This document shows positions 63,518 to 64,000 of a stretch of DNA of 64,000 nucleotides, piece by piece. Position numbers and translations under genes: made by a program. Under the pieces are notes generated by a model that was not told where the DNA came from, did not search any database, and saw only the letters and a program-made list of their open reading frames with translations. Within the stretch, counting starts at the first letter, position 1, and every line of letters begins with the position of its first letter. The DNA comes from Marinobacter guineae (GTDB lineage Bacteria; Pseudomonadota; Gammaproteobacteria; Pseudomonadales; Oleiphilaceae): the NCBI RefSeq assembly GCF_002744735.1, contig NZ_KZ319340.1, forward strand, positions 653,030-717,029, in the 5' to 3' direction.

Positions 63518-64000
63518 ATGAAACATCTAGTATTCGGTTTTTTAATTGCATTCGCTCTCAGCTTCAACACCCAAGCCGAGGATGCCCTCTCTCTTACCCC
63601 CCAGCAGACCTATGACATGGTTCAGGAACAGGGCGATGAGATCCTTTTTGTCGATGTCCGCGATCCGGTGGAGATCATGTTCATCGGCTACACAGACGCA
63701 ATCGACAAAAACATCCCGTTCAAACTGGTGGATCGCTCTGAGTTTCTTGCCGACAAGGGCCGGTTCGCCATGAACACCAATCCGGATTTCGCGGCAGACG
63801 TGGAAAAAGCCCTGAAGGAAAAAGGCCTCAACAAAGACGCACTGATCATTACCATGTGCCGTTCGGGCTCCACCCGGGGCAAGCCCAGTGCCGAATACCT
63901 GCTGGAGCGGGGCTTTACCAATGTGAAATACATTGATAACGGCTTTCAGGGCGGTGGAGCCAAAGACGGCAAGAAAAAGGGCATGAGGATCGTCAGTGGC
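63518..64000 (+). CDS. Exported rhodanese-domain protein (3' truncated by the window)
   Basis: A frame opening at ATG 63518 (SD AGGAGG) stays open to the last base: 161 residues visible. Signal peptide about 1-20 (MKHLVFGFLIAFALSFN...QA), then a rhodanese domain with LFVDVRDPVEIMFIG and the catalytic Cys loop TMCRSGSTRGKPSAEYL, followed by GFTNVKYIDNGFQGG. The loop is longer than in classical CRxGxR rhodaneses. A periplasmic sulfurtransferase or sulfur/redox carrier role is likely; the C-terminus is missing. Confidence 0.82.
   Translation, partial: MKHLVFGFLIAFALSFNTQAEDALSLTPQQTYDMVQEQGDEILFVDVRDPVEIMFIGYTDAIDKNIPFKLVDRSEFLADKGRFAMNTNPDFAADVEKALKEKGLNKDALIITMCRSGSTRGKPSAEYLLERGFTNVKYIDNGFQGGGAKDGKKKGMRIVSG

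Overview
The window looks like a stretch of a Marinobacter-type marine gammaproteobacterial chromosome. It is GC-rich, and its genes match that picture: an ectoine synthase, a PomA/PomB-like stator, a Na+/H+ antiporter-family carrier and an aa3/caa3-type oxidase cluster. The block aroE-hemF-tsaC-dprA-lysM-def-fmt-rsmB-trkA followed by glyQ-glyS-gmhB has the order known from the oriC-proximal part of pseudomonad chromosomes. The genus is an inference from gene content, not from a database search.

Layout. 1-9.2 kb: a truncated SAM methyltransferase, a DUF6164 protein, a DUF2868/DUF3482-GTPase pair, a solitary ectC followed by an MFS carrier, a PLP decarboxylase of the ornithine/lysine type, an ATP-grasp protein and an eIF-2B-like protein. 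9.2-20 kb: hrpB, then the cytochrome c oxidase genes and their assembly factors (SCO, cyoE/ctaB, ctaA/cox15, a thioredoxin-like protein, surf1, DUF2909, coxC, coxA, coxB); cox11 is not in the cluster. 20-29 kb: a DinF-like MATE pump, then a tightly packed envelope/signalling operon (unknown protein, cupredoxin, GGDEF-EAL protein, DUF3034 barrel, lipoprotein globin, then DoxX) and a 7TMR-DISM diguanylate cyclase. 29-36.6 kb: DUF1653, an antiporter, yheV, prlC, a gamma carbonic anhydrase, an LTA-synthase-like sulfatase, Hsp20 and a PA4642-family protein. 36.7-51.4 kb: pomB, pomA and the oriC-type housekeeping block. 51.4-54.3 kb: tRNA-Pro(CGG), a broken hypothetical gene, a chemoreceptor and the 5' relic of an IS5-family insertion sequence; this part is less GC-rich and looks like a turnover site. 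54.3-64 kb: a DUF1656-HlyD-FUSC efflux operon, a PhnD-like binding protein coupled to a GGDEF-EAL protein, a membrane-anchored beta-helix protein preceded by a Pho-box-like site, a 1-Cys peroxiredoxin and a rhodanese cut by the window end.

The most promising less-described items are: (i) the 21.6-27.1 kb operon, which could link periplasmic copper/haem chemistry to c-di-GMP hydrolysis; (ii) a dispersed inverted-repeat family (12.39-12.50 and 33.34-33.45 kb) whose arms differ between copies yet stay self-complementary around a conserved core; (iii) the PhnD/GGDEF-EAL pair with the Pho-box-like site and beta-helix gene; and (iv) the ectC-MFS cassette without ectA or ectB. No CRISPR array, complete insertion sequence or prophage was seen.
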